Source: Hymenopus coronatus (lineage: Eukaryota; Arthropoda; Insecta; Mantodea; Hymenopodidae). From it: a DNA stretch of 64,000 nt. Within the stretch, counting starts at the first letter, position 1. Each line of letters begins with the position of its first letter. The stretch covers positions 113,208,176 to 113,272,175 of the forward strand of contig CM060897.1 in assembly GCA_030762935.1 (NCBI GenBank), read 5' to 3'. The position numbers and the translations under genes are program-made. Shown here piece by piece: positions 43,200-54,400 of this stretch. A model generated the notes under the pieces. It searched no databases and was not told the origin of the DNA. It worked only from the letters and a program-made list of their open reading frames with translations.

Positions 43200-43410
43200 A
43201 CTCCTGCAAACACCTTTCGTAAGACGGAGTCTTTTTGCTGACCCCCCTCATGACTTCTACCTGTTTGCTATGCTCTTAAAAGCGTATTTGACTGACCACG
43301 TTACTGCAAGGAAGGGGATGCACATGAAACGTAACTTGCCACAGAAGAAGTTCTGAGTAGTGAACTGGTGATCCCAAACGTTCTAGTTGGACAATACTCC
43401 GCCCCTCGTA
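43200..43410 (+). pseudogene. mariner 3' remnant with ITR
   Basis: ADPPHDFYLFAMLLKAYLTD corresponds to the SPDLAPSDYFLFPKLKxxL region. About 100 bases later TTGGACAATACTCCGCCCCT/CGTA (TA at 43409-43410) matches the CGCCCCTCG-TA mariner end at 29958-29968. Only the last ~210 bases of an element remain. Confidence 0.65.
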
Positions 43411-43770
43411 CCGGATGTTACAAAACTAAATTAATCGGAACTCTGCGCTTCATACTGAAGTTCTAATGGCAAGTTAATACGCGCACGTGGTGGACTAAAT
43501 TAACACACCACTTTTACAAGTCAACCTGTTCTGAGGAAGCGTCGAGCGGGGTTGAGGGATGAAGGAAGTATTGCCCAATCTGTTTTGCCTTTTCTTATTC
43601 GTGTTATGTTGTACCCGAAAGTCACAACTGAAAATCATCGTAAGACCCAATTCCCTTTAACTTTTCACTTTTTCCGCAAAATCAGAGTGCTAAGCATATT
43701 TTTATTGTCTTTGATAATAAAGTGCATGCTAGATAAAGTAAAAATGCGAGGCAGTTGGAGAATTTTATGT
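43411..43770. other. no recognisable gene or repeat
   Basis: Moderate GC. The 79-codon frame (43552-43791) has no motif I know. Confidence 0.35.
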
Positions 43771-43905
43771 CGCGTCGGCATGTTTCCATAGCAGCTCAGT
43801 TGGTTAGAGCAACCGAAAGATCCTTGGTTCAAATTCCGGATATAGAACTAAATTTTTTGAATCTGGTTTTACCTTTCCAACCTTGTCTTATATGTGATTT
43901 ATGTG
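43771..43905 (+). repeat. SINE family E, tRNA-headed
   Basis: CGTCGGCATGTTTCCATAGC, AGCTCAGTTGGTTAGAGCAA (clear A box), AGATCCTTGGTTCAAATTCC (clear B box) and CTTTCCAACCTTGTCTTATA. Best-preserved head of the family. It lacks tRNA cloverleaf pairing in the acceptor stem. Confidence 0.75.
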
Positions 43906-44886
43906 AAGAAAAATGCTGTAATGGGAAGCCTTAAGTTGATATGTCAAAATATGATAGGTGATACACAAACTTTTGGCTGTTACTGTTCTATTCATAAATC
44001 ATATATCTCAGATATCAGAGTGTGTCCAGAAATGTTTGTAGGTTTATTTTGTAGCATACCCTTATCAAATTTTGAAAGTAATTCTTATTAATAAAATGAC
44101 AAAAATTTAAACAATGTACTTATTCTATACTATGGAATTAATTACTATTTACACTCTTAGGTTAGATCATCTTACTGTAGCTTTTTGACGTCTTTGGCTT
44201 ATTTTCATACGCACTCGAACTCTCACAACCCAAGGCACGGATAACGTTTCCTTGGAAGTAGAGTCTGGGCAAAAATCGGAGTGACTTATGAAGCAATCAT
44301 GAATGCACATACCAAACTCATTAGAAAGTGACTCGTGTCATTTAGACGGGAGAAAGGCGGATGATAAAACTTTTAGGAAGATAATACGAGTATCTACTGC
44401 ATTTGTGAGGGGAAAGATACTTAGATCCACAACTTGACAAAATGTAGGGAGGAATGGAAGGAAAAGTATTTACCCCCATCCTTTATCACCTCGAATGAGC
44501 AGTACTTTGGACGCTACTGGCAGGCATGGAAGACTTGGAGGGTAAAATTCTATTTAAGGTGAGACAGGTCACATCTGAGAAGGCTGATAGTATGGAAAAG
44601 GGGAAGATGAGCTACACAGTGTGCAAGTGATTTATGTATAACCTTTTCTTCGCTCATTATTAGTGTCGTACTTATTTATTTCTCATAAATGTTCTTTGTT
44701 TACCATATAGAGAACAATAATGTATCTGTTTGTCGTTGTACCGTGTGTTAACATTTTAACTGTATTTAAAAAGGTTTGGTTTTAGCCATCATTTCAACTT
44801 TGGTTTCATTTACTTTTGTTTTTTATTTTATGTATTACAAAAGCACGTACAGTCTGTGGACCGATGGGATTCATAGAGATCAGTCT
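43906..44886. other. no recognisable gene or repeat
   Basis: Nearly 1 kb without R1, SINE or transposase matches. No frame over ~65 codons has a motif. Purine-rich around 44400-44620. Confidence 0.5.
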
Positions 44887-45176
44887 ATGTATGTATGTAT
44901 GTATGTATGTATGTATGTATGTATGTATGTATGTATGTATGTATGTATGTATGTATGTATGTGTGTATGCATGTATGTATGTGTGTGTATGTCTGCATGG
45001 ATGTATGTAAGTGTGCATGTATGTATGTATGTATGTATGTATGTATGTATGTATGTATGTATGTATGTATGTATGTATGTATGTATGTATGTATGTATGT
45101 ATGTATGTATGTATGTATGTATGTATGTATGTATATATGTATGTATGGAGGGAGGGAGGGATGGATGGATGAATGG
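44887..45176. repeat. (ATGT)n tetranucleotide microsatellite
   Basis: About 290 bases of TATG/ATGT repeats, interrupted around 44960-45018 by variants (GTGTATGC, GTCTGCATGG). It ends in GGAGGGAGGGA and GATGGATGGATG. Open frames reading MYVC on one strand and THTYIH on the other are repeat artefacts. Confidence 0.97.
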
Positions 45177-45840
45177 ATGTAGAGCCGATTTGTCCCTGAA
45201 GAGCTAAGACCTCCTCTTTTGAGGGGTAGCTAGATATGATTCATGCGGTGAGCTAGTCCGTCCGTATAAGTGGTCTTTTTCGTTGCATTCTTTCTTCCAC
45301 ATTTCGCATTATTGTTCACTCACCATTTTGAGATCCGCACTCTTGTTTGGAGTTCCCCAGTTCTCACACTTTCTCTCTTATTTCCTATCTGAAAATAGGT
45401 AGTTGTGCTTAGCCTTCTTTGGATTTTCCTCCAGCAGCTGCGGTCGTAGAAATCCTGGTCCAGTGTTATCCTACTGCTTTCTTGAAGAAGAAGTCCTATC
45501 TTGTTACGGGTTTGCCCTGTCGTCTCTTGCTGATGTAGAAATTATGCCCATCTATTTTCCTGGAGCCTCTCCACGTGGCTTCCCCACTTCCATTTTAAAA
45601 CTGTATGTATACTGGAATTTAAATAAATACAGACATTCATTCACTTCCACATACTTTTAATGGAGTATAAAGAGTAAACCTAATTAGAGAAAAATTCAAT
45701 CCAGTACCTCAAGGTTCAGCTTACGAGTTTTCCAAGTTGGGAATGGGTACGTTATTGAGTAAAGAAAGCATTTGGATGTTTCTCCTAATATTTAACGAGC
45801 TCATAGACCATTTCATCAGTTCATGATGCAGTCAAGATTT
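45177..45840. other. no recognisable gene or repeat
   Basis: Unique-looking, more balanced base composition (45400-45590). An 85-codon frame at 45403 has no recognised domain. Confidence 0.4.
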
Positions 45841-46664
45841 TCATTTTTACTTCTCTACACAGACTATGTACATAGTGCGTAGAGAAGGTAGTGTATTGCA
45901 CCCAAAAATTCGTTACCGAGATTTCACCGGAAATACATGTTTGGAAACTCCTGAACCCCCCCTCCAAAAAAAAAGAAAATAAAGATTTTAGAACATTTTT
46001 CGTGTGTATGTCTGTGGACGGCATAGCTCAAAACTAAAAGTCCGTTAAATACCCAACTTGATATTTAAGTTCAACATCTTCCAAGGATGCGACACGTGCA
46101 TAGATTTTCAAGGAAATCCCCCCACCTCAATTGCCATTTTCATGAAAACATGTTTGAAAATTATTTTTTTCTCAAAAATGACTAACGATTCTGATTAAAT
46201 TCTCCTATATTAAGGTATTTACATAAAAAATAAAATGTATATGTTGCGTTTTCTAGGAATAACCTTTGAAAACCTCTTTATTCTGTATGAATTTTTCTGA
46301 GTTTTGCGTAACTGGTAAACCGTAAGAGATAGACAGAAATTGATTACACAAAAACGCAGATCTCATTAAAACACACAATTTATGCAATATACATTTTTTT
46401 TCGTGGATTTCATGGTTTTTGAGACATTCCTTGTTATTGGTTTTAGTTTTAAAATATAGGAACTTGTCAACTCATGGCCACGCAAAGAAACGGATTTCAA
46501 TCCCATAGCAACCACATTTTAGAACATTTGACTCTCGGTTTAGTCTACTGTATTCCCTCATTCCCCTTCTACTTATAAGGATATAAGGAATGATATCGTT
46601 TATGTTATTGTTTATATCGATTAGTATGAAGTAGACTGAAGAATAAGCTTAACAGTAGCTTGTT
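45841..46664 (-). repeat. R1 repeat, inverted
   Basis: Palindrome at about 45851-45886 (TTCTCTACACAGACTATGTA / GTAGAGAAGG), a poly(C)/poly(A) stretch, the central blocks, then interrupted by a SINE at 46665. Confidence 0.88.
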
Positions 46665-46870
46665 TCAGACTGCCTCCGTGGTCGAGTGTTCAGCAAGCTG
46701 ACTCCTCACTCGAAGGTCCCGCGTTCTATTCCCGGCTGGAGCAGGGAATTTTTCTTTAATCAGAATTATTCCCTATCCCCCACAGAATCTGAAAGTATGT
46801 ATGTGAGAGTGAATGTGTATGTGTTTGAGGGAAAATATTTAAAAGCAACGTCAGAACCCTATAGACAACT
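46665..46870 (+). repeat. SINE family A
   Basis: ACTGCCTCCGTGGTCGAGTG (head, A box), CTATTCCCGGCTGGAGCAGG (B-box side), TTTTTCTTTAATCAGAATTA and TGTGAGAGTGAATGTGTATG. It splits the R1 copy, whose terminal 50 bases reappear at 46960. Confidence 0.82.
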
Positions 46871-46959
46871 AGTGATTATAATGAAAAAAAAAATCAAACA
46901 AAAAACGATATGACTTTAGATGTTAATGGGAGCTATATAAATCAAATATTAATAATAAA
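46871..46959. other. SINE A tail or spacer
   Basis: A-rich stretch with AAAAAAAAATCAAACAAAAA, plausibly the degenerate tail of the preceding SINE. Confidence 0.4.
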
Positions 46960-47015
46960 AAACTTGTTTCAGAGATGTAGAGAAAGCCATGTAAATGGAG
47001 CACATAGATTTTCAT
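46960..47015 (-). repeat. R1 repeat start, separated by the SINE
   Basis: AGAGATGTAGAGAAAGCCAT then GTAAATGGAGCACATAGATT: completes the copy at 45841-46664. Confidence 0.7.
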
Positions 47016-47554
47016 AAATTTTAAACGTGCTCTGTTTTTTCTATAAAACTGACAATACTTTCTAATCGTCTGTTTCCTTTTCTAAAATTCCTAAGCATTT
47101 CAGACTTTCTGCATCTTATAGCTCGTCTGTGTACCTCTCCTAGCTTTTCATTTTCCCTTGGTTGTCCATTGTTTAATGTTTCCGTCTTCTATTAGCCACA
47201 TTACTTGCCCTTCGTGGAGTCCAAACATGTTATGTGGTACAATAAGTTTTATATTTGTGTCTTCTCCCCGTAGTTTCTTCTATTTCTTCTTTGATCTAAT
47301 CAGTTTCTCTTCTTAGTTTATTTCTTATTCTCCTGTGGAAGTACTGCAGTCTAGTGAGTAAGGCTTTTCATTCTTTTACCTCATCCATTTTCTGCTGTGT
47401 TCTCCTGTCACGCAAAGACTCATATTGCTTTTACTTTCAATGTTCAGTAGCATTAATGTCCCCAAGTATATCTTCTAACTTCTATTGTAACTTTTCTTGA
47501 AGTGTTTGTTCGTTCTTCTGTGTTTCTATTTCTATTTTTGTCTCCAAACCATCT
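47016..47554. other. no recognisable gene or repeat
   Basis: Strikingly T/C-rich on the plus strand, without sustained open frames. On the minus strand the purine-rich text (e.g. GAGGTACACAGACGAGCTAT) could be a decayed retroelement coding strand, but I cannot identify a motif. Confidence 0.35.
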
Positions 47555-47740
47555 TCTTCGGGGACGCGCCCATGGACGCGCTCGCTAAAATGCCTCGCTT
47601 TGGTGCTTCGTGGCGCAGGGAATCATGGGTTCGAGTCCGTCTTGGGCATGGGTGTTTGTGTGTTTGTAAATGTGTATTAGGTCAATAAAGCAAATTTAGG
47701 AACACGGGGAAGAAAGAGCAAAAAGAAAAAAGAAAACACG
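47555..47740 (+). repeat. SINE family F (tRNA-like head)
   Basis: CGCTCGCTAAAATGCCTCGC, TTTGGTGCTTCGTGGCGCAG, CATGGGTTCGAGTCCGTCTT (B-box-like GGTTCGAGTCC) and GGGCATGGGTGTTTGTGTGT, then an A-rich end (AAAAAGAAAAAAGAAAA). Minus-strand copies lie at 19180 and 53640. Confidence 0.8.
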
Positions 47741-48018
47741 CTAAAGCCGGCCGCACTTAAATCTTTATTTTGTAAACTCTCTGTCAAATTGGAGTATAAC
47801 AAAATTTACTCTTATCACATAGTAGATGCTGAAAGTGAGTGCTTTGTTGGTAAGTGTTGAAGGGAGAAAAATTAAGGCATTTATTATATACATATGAAAT
47901 AATGTAATTGTAAATGTGTACTGATCGCTAAACACTCTAATATATGGAGTAAATAAATGCTTAGTGGGAAGTTGATTTATAAACCAGAAGGAAAAATTAA
48001 GAAGCAGAATCTTAAAAT
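47741..48018. other. no recognisable gene or repeat
   Basis: AT-rich unique-looking flank of the large minisatellite. Confidence 0.4.
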
Positions 48019-50872
48019 ATGGATTTTTAGTAAGATTCTTTAGATTTTTAGTAAGGTTTTTTAGATTTTTAGTAAGATTCTTTAGATTTTTAGTAAGGTT
48101 TTTTAGATTTTTAGTAAGATTCTTTAGATTTTTAGTAAGATTCTTTAGATTTTTAGTAAGGTTTTTTAGATTTTTAGTAAGATTCTTTAGATTTTTAGTA
48201 AGGTTTTTTAGATTTTTAGTAAGATTCTTTAGATTTTTAGTAAGGTTTTTTAGATTTTTAGTAAGATTCTTTAGATTTTTAGTAAGATTCTTTAGATTTT
48301 TAGTAAGGTTTTTTAGATTTTTAGTAAGATTCTTTAGATTTTTAGTAAGATTCTTTAGATTTTTAGTAAGGTTTTTTAGATTTTTAGTAAGATTCTTTAG
48401 ATTTTTAGTAAGGTTTTTTAGATTTTTAGTAAGATTCTTTAGATTTTTAGTAAGGTTTTTTTAGATTTTTAGTAAGATTCTTTAGATTTTTAGTAAGGTT
48501 TTTTAGATTTTTAGTAAGATTCTTTAGATTTTTAGTAAGATTCTTTAGATTTTTAGTAAGATTCTTTAGATTTTTAGTAAGGTTTTTTAGATTTTTAGTA
48601 AGATTCTTTAGATTTTTAGTAAGATTCTTTAGATTTTTAGTAAGGTTTTTTAGATTTTTAGTAAGATTCTTTAGATTTTTAGTAAGGTTTTTTAGATTTT
48701 TAGTAAGATTCTTTAGATTTTTAGTAAGGTTTTTTAGATTTTTAGTAAGATTCTTTAGATTTTTAGTAAGGTTTTTTAGATTTTTAGTAAGATTCTTTAG
48801 ATTTTTAGTAAGATTCTTTAGATTTTTAGTAAGATTCTTTAGATTTTTAGTAAGATTCTTTAGATTTTTAGTAAGGTTTTTTAGATTTTTAGTAAGGTTT
48901 TTTAGATTTTTAGTAAGATTTTTTAGATTTTTAGTAAGATTCTTTAGATTTTTAGTAAGATTTTTTAGATTTTTAGTAAGATTCTTTAGATTTTTAGTAA
49001 GATTCTTTAGATTTTTAGTAAGATTCTTTAGATTTTTAGTAAGATTCTTTAGATATTTGGTAAGACTCTTTAGATTTTTAATAAGATTCTTTAGATTTTT
49101 AGTAAGGTTTTTTAGATTTTTAGTAAGATTCTTTAGATTTTTAGTAAGATTCTTTAGATTTTTAGTAAGATTCTTTAGATTTTTAGTAAGATTCTTTAGA
49201 TTTTTAGTAAGATTCTTTAGATTTTTAGTAAGGTTTTTTAGATTTTTAGTAAGGTTTTTTAGATTTTTATTAAGATTTTTTAGATTTTTAGTAAGATTCT
49301 TTAGATTTTTGGTAAGACTCTTTAGATTTTTAATAAGATTCTTTAGATTTTTAGTAAGGTTTTTTAGATTTTTAGTAAGATTTTTTAGATTTTTAGTAAG
49401 ATTCTTTAGATTTTTAGTAAGATTTTTTAGATTTTTAGTAAGATTCTTTAGATTTTTAGTAAAATTCTTTAGATTTTTAGTAAGGTTTTTTAGATTTTTA
49501 GTAAAATTCTTTAGATTTTTAGTAAGGTTTTTTAGATTTTTAGTAAGATTCTTTAGATTTTTAGTAAGGTTTTTTTAGATTTTTAGTAAGATTCTTTAGA
49601 TTTTTAGTAAGGTTTTTTAGATTTTTAGTAAGATTCTTTAGATTTTTAGTAAGATTCTTTAGATTTTTAGTAAGATTCTTTAGATTTTTAGTAAGGTTTT
49701 TTAGATTTTTAGTAAGGTTTTTTAGATTTTTAGTAAGGTTTTTTAGATTTTTAGTAAGATTTTTTAGATTTTTAGTAAGATTCTTTAGATTTTTGGTAAG
49801 ACTCTTTAGATTTTTAATAAGATTCTTTAGATTTTTAGTAAGGTTTTTTAGATTTTTAGTAAGATTCTTTAGATTTTTAGTAAGATTCTTTAGATTTTTA
49901 GTAAGATTCTTTAGATTTTTAGTAAGGTTTTTTAGATTTTTAGTAAGATTTTTTAGATTTTTAGTAAGATTCTTTAGATTTTTGGTAAGACTCTTTAGAT
50001 TTTTAATAAGATTCTTTAGATTTTTAGTAAGGTTTTTTAGATTTTTAGTAAGATTCTTTAGATTTTTAGTAAGATTCTTTAGATTTTTAGTAAGATTCTT
50101 TAGATTTTTAGAAATATTCTTTAGATTTTTAGTAAGATTCTTTAGATTTTTAGTAAGATTCTTTAGATTTTTAGTAAGGTTTTTTAGATTTTTAGTAAGG
50201 TTTTTTAGATTTTTAGTAAGATTTTTTAGATTTTTAGTAAGATTCTTTAGATTTTTGGTAAGACTCTTTAGATTTTTAATAAGATTCTTTAGATTTTTAG
50301 TAAGGTTTTTTAGATTTTTAGTAAGATTCTTTAGATTTTTAGTAAGATTCTTTAGATTTTTAGTAAGATTGTTTAGATTTTTAGTAAGATTCTTTAGATT
50401 TTTAGTAAGGTTTTTTAGATTTTTAGTAAGGTTTTTTAGATTTTTAGTAAGATTTTTTAGATTTTTAGTAAGATTCTTTAGATTTTTAGTAAGATTCTTT
50501 AGATTTTTAGTAAGATTCTTTAGATTTTTGGTAAGACTCTTTAGATTTTTAATAAGATTCTTTAGATTTTTAGTAAGGTTTTTTAGATTTTTAATAAGGT
50601 TTTTTAGATTTTTAGTAAGATTCTTTAGATTTTTAATAAGATTCTTTAGATTTTTAGTAAGGTTTTTTAGATTTTTAGTAAGGTTTTTTAGATTTTTAGT
50701 AAGATTTTTTAGATTTTTAGTAAGATTCTTTAGATTTTTAGTAAGGTTTTTTAGATTTTTAGTAAGGTTTTTTAGATTTTTAGTAAGGTTTTTTAGATTT
50801 TTAGTAAGGTTTTTTAGATTTTTAGTAAGATTTTTTAGATTTTTAGTAAGATTCTTTAGATTTTTAGTAAGT
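48019..50872. repeat. 21-bp minisatellite, ~136 copies
   Basis: About 2.85 kb of TTAGATTTTTAGTAAGATTC(T). The two main unit variants end AAGATTCTTT or AAGGTTTTTT and alternate irregularly. A rarer variant pair (TTTGGTAAGACTCTTTAG followed by a TTTTTAATAAGATTC unit) marks higher-order spacing. The period is a multiple of 3, so both strands stay open: VRFFRFL repeats on plus and LTKNLKN on minus, for up to 454 codons. These are composition artefacts with no supporting start context or flanking domain. Confidence 0.97.
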
Positions 50873-51044
50873 AATATTCTTCTTAGTTGTTGTCTACATA
50901 AATGTTTAAAATGTTCTTCTGCCAAAAAACAAGCAAATACGATTTTGCTCGCTCACTATGTTTGGTGTTTCAGTTTTTTTTAAGCTCCTTCAAGTGCGAG
51001 TGTTTTTCAAGGCGAATTTTCAAGATTCTCGCCAAATTCAACCG
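50873..51044. other. right flank of the minisatellite
   Basis: Unique-looking, pyrimidine-rich; no feature seen. Confidence 0.4.
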
Positions 51045-51165
51045 TTTTTATGTCTCTAGCCCGTATCTACATTCATGTATATGGTAGCTAGAGAAGTTAT
51101 TGTATTCCACCCAAAACTTCTATGTCGAGATTTAGATAGAAATATATAGAGGTCCTCTGAAACCT
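51045..51165 (-). repeat. R1 repeat, palindromic end, inverted, split by a SINE
   Basis: TCTCTAGCCCGTATCTACAT ... TATGGTAGCTAGAGAAGTTA (weak palindrome), CACCCAAAACTTCTATGTCG. The unit continues at 51519. Confidence 0.75.
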
Positions 51166-51518
51166 TTGTAGTCGACTTACCCTCCCCCTATTTAGGCCTG
51201 ACGCCTCCCTAGGACTTACAAGCGAATGCCTAGGGGTCAGAAGCCTGTCGGGGAGCTAACGGCACGTAACCATAGAATGCAGACCCTGGAACGAGTGATC
51301 GCCCATAGCCAGGCATTATCGTGAGGAAGTGAATGATATGAAATGCAAGCTGGACGATAGGAAAGTTGGAATAATTGGATGAGGTAAACCGGAGGACTCG
51401 GAGAAAAGCCAAGACGCAGCTTCATCCACCACAAATCCAACATGCGGGCGCTTGGGATGGAACCCGGATCGCCTAGGTGGGAGGCGAGTGGTCTAACCAC
51501 CCGGCCACGGAGCCGACC
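51166..51518 (-). repeat. SINE family B relative, minus strand, long variant
   Basis: The right end GCCTAGGTGGGAGGCGAGTG then GTCTAACCACCCGGCCACGG is the tRNA-like head. CATCCACCACAAATCCAACA and CCGGAGGACTCGGAGAAAAG match the B body. The left part (GGGGAGCTAACGGCACGTAA, GGCATTATCGTGAGGAAGTG) differs from other B copies, so this is a longer subfamily. Confidence 0.8.
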
Positions 51519-52308
51519 CTCAGAAAAGAACTTTTAGAAAAAAGATCCGAGTATGTATGCGGACAGCGGACCTCAAAAACGAAAACACCGCTAAATACCT
51601 TACTTGCTATTTATTTTAGTATCTTCCAGGGATGTGACACAAAGATTTTCAAGATTTCCCCCATCCCAAACTATTTTACATAAATTTTGTTTAACATTTT
51701 GTTTTTCTCAAAGTTGGCTCAATCAATTTGGATTAAAATACTATATATTAAAGATAGTTAGTAAAATATATGTATATAAATAATGCAAATGAAATGTATA
51801 TGTTGAATTCTCATGGAAGAGACTCTGAGAACTCTTTATTCTAGATACATTTTGCTGCATTTTGTATAACTGGTAAATAGAGAAGTCCAAAAATTGACTA
51901 CTTCACAAATGTAGACCATGTTAAAATACATTATGTCATAGATAGTTTTTGTAGCGTTTATCGTTTCAGAGATACTCCTTGTTATTGGTTTTAAGTTAAA
52001 ACTACCGAATGTTTCTCAAACGGGAACTCGCCTTTTATTGCATCTCCCTTATTTTAATGCTGGCCATGTAAAGCGAACCGAATTTCCAAATGCTTCATAG
52101 CGATCAGGTTTTAAAATATTTGACTATCGCTTTAGCCTGGTGCATTCTTTTATGTCCCTGCTATTTACAGGGTAACCAGTAACAAGAGCAGTTCTAATGC
52201 TTATCTCAATTAGCATGATATAGATAAAAGAATACTCTTATGTAAGTAAAGTTTGTATGTGGAACAGCTAGAGAAAGTCATGTGAAATGAACACATCAGA
52301 TTTCTTCT
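51519..52308 (-). repeat. R1 repeat, inverted, remainder
   Basis: CTCAGAAAAGAACTTTTAGA, CTTCCAGGGATGTGACACAA, the central blocks, ending AGAGAAAGTCATGTGAAATG. Confidence 0.85.
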
Positions 52309-52761
52309 TTTGCTATCACTATACGATTTCTCATGTTTTTGTTTTTCACTGAAGCAGAAATTCCAAGTTTATTCATAAGTTATGATTGATATTTTGGAAG
52401 GAGGCAAATGCCCAGGCAAGTTCAGCATTAATTCCTAACTAATACTACGAGTCAATTTGCATTTAAAACTACAAAATACTCGGCTTACGGACGGTTTGAT
52501 GAGTTCCAATAATTCTCCTCCTTCTAAACGTACATTTTATGAGTTTTCTTTTCATAGATTTCGGCTAGATCAGTTTGTTATTCTATGCTGTTAGAGCATT
52601 ATTTTATGTTCAGCTGTTTGATAATCTATATTTGCAATGCATTTGATTTTACAACAAAATGGCTGTCATTTAGGGTAGTTGTAGAATAAAATAATTAAAA
52701 ATTAAATTGAATTTCATATGCGCAGGACGTTTATATAATTTCTCAGGTCGTAGACATTTAG
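52309..52761. other. no recognisable gene or repeat
   Basis: AT-rich left flank of the 83-bp array; no frames or repeats noticed. Confidence 0.45.
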
Positions 52762-53424
52762 AACTCAAACGTAGAAATAATATGAAGGTATACAGTTATA
52801 CGTCTATTTATTTGACTTAAAGTTTCATATACAGCAGTAAGTAGAACTAAAACGTAGAAATAATATGAAGGTATACAGTTATACGTCTATTTATTTGACT
52901 TAAAGTTTCATATACAGCAGTAAGTAGAACTCAAACGTAGAAATAATATGAAGGTATACAGTTATACGTCTATTTATTTGACTTCAAGTTTCATATACAG
53001 CAGTAAGTAGAACTCAAACGGAGAAATAATATGAAGGTATACAGTTATACGTCTATTTATTTGACTTCAAGTTTCATATACAGCAGTAAGTAGAACTCAA
53101 ACGGAGAAATAATATGAAGGTATACAGTTATACGTCTATTTATTTGACTTAAAGTTTCATATACAGCAGTAAGTAGAACTCAAACGTAGAAATAATATGA
53201 AGGTATGCAGTTATACGTCTATTTATTTGACTTAAAGTTTCATATACAGCAGTAAGTAGAACTCAAACGTAGAAATAATATGAAGGTATAAGTTATACGT
53301 CTATTTATTTGACTTAAAGTTTCATATACAGCAGTAAGTAGAACTCAAACGTAGAAATAATATGAAGGTATGCAGTTATACGTCTATTTATTTGACTTAA
53401 AGTTTCATATACAGCAGTAAGTAG
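52762..53424. repeat. 83-bp tandem repeat, 8 copies
   Basis: Copies start at 52762, 52845, 52928, 53011, 53094, 53177, 53260 and 53342 with AACTCAAACGTAGAAATAAT; the seventh is one base short. Variants (CGGAG for CGTAG in copies 4-5; CTTCAAG for CTTAAAG in copies 3-4) are shared by neighbours, showing local duplication. Unit identity is about 97-99%, so the array is young. Confidence 0.97.
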
Positions 53425-53639
53425 AACGAAGTTCATATAGTATAGTTAAACTGAAGATATTGCTTAGTTTATATTTTTGCAATCCTCAAAATATTTATGA
53501 TTATCTAAAGTCTAATAGTTTCATTTATATACGTAGAAGTAATTTATATATGCTTTAGCATTTTGCTCGATTTACAATATCAGCTTACGATTGAATAGAT
53601 CATTCATCTAAAGATATATTTATCGTGGTTATGAATCTC
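53425..53639. other. right flank of the 83-bp array
   Basis: AT-rich, nothing recognised. Confidence 0.4.
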
Positions 53640-53905
53640 GTTTTTTTTTATTTTCTTTTAAAACCCCGGAGGTTTGTCAGGACTCCGGCGCTGTATTCCT
53701 TTTTACCTCTTTTTTCTAGTTTCTAAATTTCCTTAGTTGACCTATTCGTTTTTTCTTTTTACATATACATACACAAACACATACACATTTACAAACACAG
53801 AAACACCCATGCCCAAGGCGGGACTCGAACCCACGATCCCGTGCACCGCGACGCACCAAAGCGAGACACTTTCGCGAGCGCGGCTACTGGGACCGGCTTT
53901 TCGGT
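53640..53905 (-). repeat. SINE family F, minus strand, longest copy
   Basis: TAAAACCCCGGAGGTTTGTC at the 3' side, an ACACATTTACAAACACAGAA segment, CCCAAGGCGGGACTCGAACC (inverted B box) and GCACCAAAGCGAGACACTTT with a GC-rich head ending GGCTACTGGGACCGGC. Confidence 0.82.
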
Positions 53906-54400
53906 GAACAAGCGTTAATTTTCTAATAATGAAGGTCTGTTCGTTGCTGCACCAACATGTAAAGTTTCATTTTAGTAAACGTTGTCATAAAAACTTTCTA
54001 CGAAATAGAAATTTAAATGACTTTTTCTGTTAAATATCATACCTATTTATAGTGACTACACATTAATGTTGTATCTCAATAACACTTATCATACTCTTTG
54101 AATGTTAAATATATCGAAATTATGAGGATTGTATAAACTCAATATACAATGCATACTTTTTGGATGTACAATAAATCGTGAGCTTTAACACAGTTTAACA
54201 TGGAATAAATTAATACAAATAATGCCTTATGTAGCGTAATATCTGCCACAGCTATGTACGTTGTTTGACAGTTTAAGCTTACCAAAATTATACTTATGTC
54301 ACATTTGTCTAATACTCGTGGTTTCTTCGGACGCAATTACATATTTTTAAACACTCTAAAACAAATAGTTAAATGAAGGGGCTACGGAAGCGCTTTTTAA
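53906..54400. other. no recognisable gene or repeat
   Basis: AT-rich; a 65-codon minus-strand frame has no motif. Confidence 0.45.

Noticed and set aside
44776..45207. Cysteine/tyrosine-rich frames reading MYVC
   Set aside because: Pure products of the ATGT microsatellite, with a counterpart on the other strand.
47016..47554. Decayed LINE coding region on the minus strand
   Set aside because: Purine-rich minus strand hints at coding, but I could not identify any reverse transcriptase or endonuclease motif.
49057..50983. Repeat proteins VRFFRFL and LTKNLKN as real genes
   Set aside because: 21-bp period divisible by three keeps both strands open. No domain outside the repeat, no promoter or splice evidence.
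52762..53424. CRISPR-like array
   Set aside because: The whole 83-base unit repeats; there are no unique spacers, and the setting is eukaryotic.
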